A model generated the notes under the pieces. It searched no databases. It saw only the letters and a program-made list of their open reading frames with translations, and had not been told where the DNA came from. From NCBI RefSeq assembly GCF_003326755.1, contig NZ_JPWH01000005.1, positions 62,001-126,000 of the forward strand: 64,000 bases of DNA, written 5' to 3'. Both the position numbers and the translations under genes were made by a program. The stretch comes from Thalassospira profundimaris. GTDB lineage: Bacteria; Pseudomonadota; Alphaproteobacteria; Rhodospirillales; Thalassospiraceae. Positions 62,710 through 64,000 of the stretch are shown piece after piece; within the stretch, counting starts at the first letter, position 1; every line of letters starts with the position of its first letter.

Positions 62710-63906
62710 CTAGCGCCACTTCACATTGGGATAGGTCGCCTTTTCCTGTTCGGGCAGGGCAAAAATCTGGCCAGGATAGATCAGGTCGGGATCGCGGATC
62801 TGGTCTTCGTTGCGATGATAAATCACCCAATACTGAATACCATCGCCATAGGCGCGCCGGGCAATCCGCCACAGGCTGTTGCCCGGTTGCACAACATAGC
62901 GCGAGCCCGGTTCCATCGCCTTTTTGGCATCAGCCCGTTCAAAGGGCAGTTCGATCCGGGCAACCACCTTGCCCTGTTTATCCACCTCGTCGGCGCGCAA
63001 TTTATACTGGCCGGGGTCAATATCGGTCTCAAGGGTTACGCCCCAGTCACCCTTGTCGTTTGACAGGGCATTGCCAACAAATTTGTTATCCAGATAAACG
63101 CGAATATCATGGTCCGGGTCGGCATCGCCAGACATGGAAACCTGGCCTTTTTCATCATAATCAATGACGCCGACACTCAGACGCGGACGGGAGGACGCAA
63201 TTTCAGGCTGCCCTGCCTCACGGGCGGCCTTGTTGGCCGTTTTGGCGATGTCGGTATTTTCTCTCACCGCCCCGGGGCCCTGCAATACCGTCGCCGGACC
63301 CTTTCCTTCCGAGGGGACACGCAAGGCAATAATCGGTTTTTTGCCTTCTTCGCCTTCGGTGGCGGCATCACCCTTTTTCTGCGCCACCATCGGGGCCGTG
63401 GTTTCCCCGGACGGATTTTCGGGGATCAGGACCACAACATCCTCGTTGCCGGTCTTAACCTTGCCATCCTTGGTTTCGCTTTCCACCGAAAGCTCGCGAT
63501 CGCCCGGTTGCAGCGGTTTTTCCGGCAAAATCACCCATTCGCCCCGGTCATCGGCGGTGGCTTCGCCAATCACATCCTTGCCTTCGCGCACACGGACCTT
63601 GCTGTTGGGTTCGGCGCGACCGGCAATCACCGAATTGCCATCCGGACTGACCCGCACAACGTCAAAGCTGGGATCGGAAACGTCCGGTGCCTTGTCATCA
63701 TCGGGCGTCTTGGCCGCATCATCGGATTTCGACACCGTGCTTTGCCCGGTATCCGCCGCATTCCCGCTGCCGTCCGACGGGGCGGAGGGGGACGACGATA
63801 CCGCATCGACATCATCATCGACTGAGCCCGTAAGCGTATAGTTCAGGATGATGGCGGCAATGATCAGCAAAACGCCGATAATGACGAGGATATAAGGTCG
63901 CTTCAC
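62710..63906 (-). CDS. LysM-domain membrane-anchored protein
   Basis: 398 residues. One helix near 5-24 anchors it, followed by a disordered Ser/Asp-rich linker (30-75), two Ig-like or FlgD-like repeats (about 80-160 and 235-335: GNSVIAGRAEPNSKVRV, QVSMSGDADPDHDIRVYL), and a C-terminal LysM domain (YVVQPGNSLWRIARRAYGD, IYPGQIFALP, about 338-385). LysM binds peptidoglycan, so the protein should span from inner membrane to cell wall. Role unknown; similar LysM proteins are widespread in alphaproteobacteria. Confidence 0.88.
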   Translation of the reverse strand: MKRPYILVIIGVLLIIAAIILNYTLTGSVDDDVDAVSSSPSAPSDGSGNAADTGQSTVSKSDDAAKTPDDDKAPDVSDPSFDVVRVSPDGNSVIAGRAEPNSKVRVREGKDVIGEATADDRGEWVILPEKPLQPGDRELSVESETKDGKVKTGNEDVVVLIPENPSGETTAPMVAQKKGDAATEGEEGKKPIIALRVPSEGKGPATVLQGPGAVRENTDIAKTANKAAREAGQPEIASSRPRLSVGVIDYDEKGQVSMSGDADPDHDIRVYLDNKFVGNALSNDKGDWGVTLETDIDPGQYKLRADEVDKQGKVVARIELPFERADAKKAMEPGSRYVVQPGNSLWRIARRAYGDGIQYWVIYHRNEDQIRDPDLIYPGQIFALPEQEKATYPNVKWR

Positions 63907-64000
63907 CGGAAAAATATCCTTGAACGGTGGTTATCTTTTAGTCGCCGAAGGTTGAGAATCACGTCCGCACGCGGCAGTCACCATAAAAACCGGAATTCCG

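Overview
The window reads as a chromosomal stretch of a moderately GC-rich alphaproteobacterium. Protein sequences and gene pairings (lysC next to ubiG and ptsP, a psd/pssA pair, sfsA-map-radC neighbours) point to Rhodospirillales; the overall look suggests a Thalassospira-like marine genus, but that name is inference. Coding density is high. No rRNA, tRNA, CRISPR array or insertion sequence was recognised.

Layout. 1-8.4 kb: ptsP (cut by the window edge), a nitronate monooxygenase-like flavoprotein and lysC on the minus strand; then a HAD hydrolase, ubiG and two tandem GNAT acetyltransferases; a MASE1-GGDEF diguanylate cyclase and a DUF1178 protein. 8.4-13.2 kb: a phosphate-starvation-type locus. 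phoA sits behind a very clear tandem Pho box, followed by a Tat-exported protein and an ABC ATPase/FtsX-like permease pair whose permease carries a huge His/Asp-rich loop. 13.2-15.5 kb: nitrilase-family amidase, grxC, comF. 15.55-17.6 kb: a scar in which an AT-rich foreign segment separates the surviving C-terminal ends of two divergent genes, a LysR regulator and an FNR-type oxidoreductase with its 2Fe-2S ferredoxin. 17.7-29.3 kb: methyltransferase, sfsA, GntR regulator plus exported alpha/beta hydrolase, map, MFS exporter, isochorismatase-like hydrolase, MarR, fabF-like synthase, MarR, radC, VOC protein.

29.3-35.8 kb is a self-contained carbohydrate uptake operon: ROK regulator, operator, binding protein, two permeases, PfkB kinase and MalK-type ATPase. 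35.9-52.5 kb is the main specialised-metabolism locus, an aryl polyene (APE) pigment cluster. It holds a dedicated phosphopantetheinyl transferase and a tightly overlapping operon of two ACPs, ketosynthases with a chain-length-factor partner, ketoreductase, dehydratases, AMP ligase, acyltransferases, thioesterase, LolA-like carrier, MMPL exporter, lipoproteins and a halogenase-like flavoprotein. It matches the described APE gene order, but the ligase and one dehydratase are fused, and no methyltransferase or ammonia-lyase gene is present.

52.6-64 kb: MipA/OmpV-type outer-membrane protein, a membrane-anchored AraC regulator, a PadR regulator with twin palindromic operators driving an RND efflux pair, then pssA, psd and a LysM protein on the minus strand.

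The most unusual items are the APE variant (fusion, missing head-group genes, halogenase-like enzyme), the double-truncation scar with its AT-rich insert, and the His-rich ABC module behind the Pho-controlled phosphatase. None can be called a wholly new system from sequence alone.
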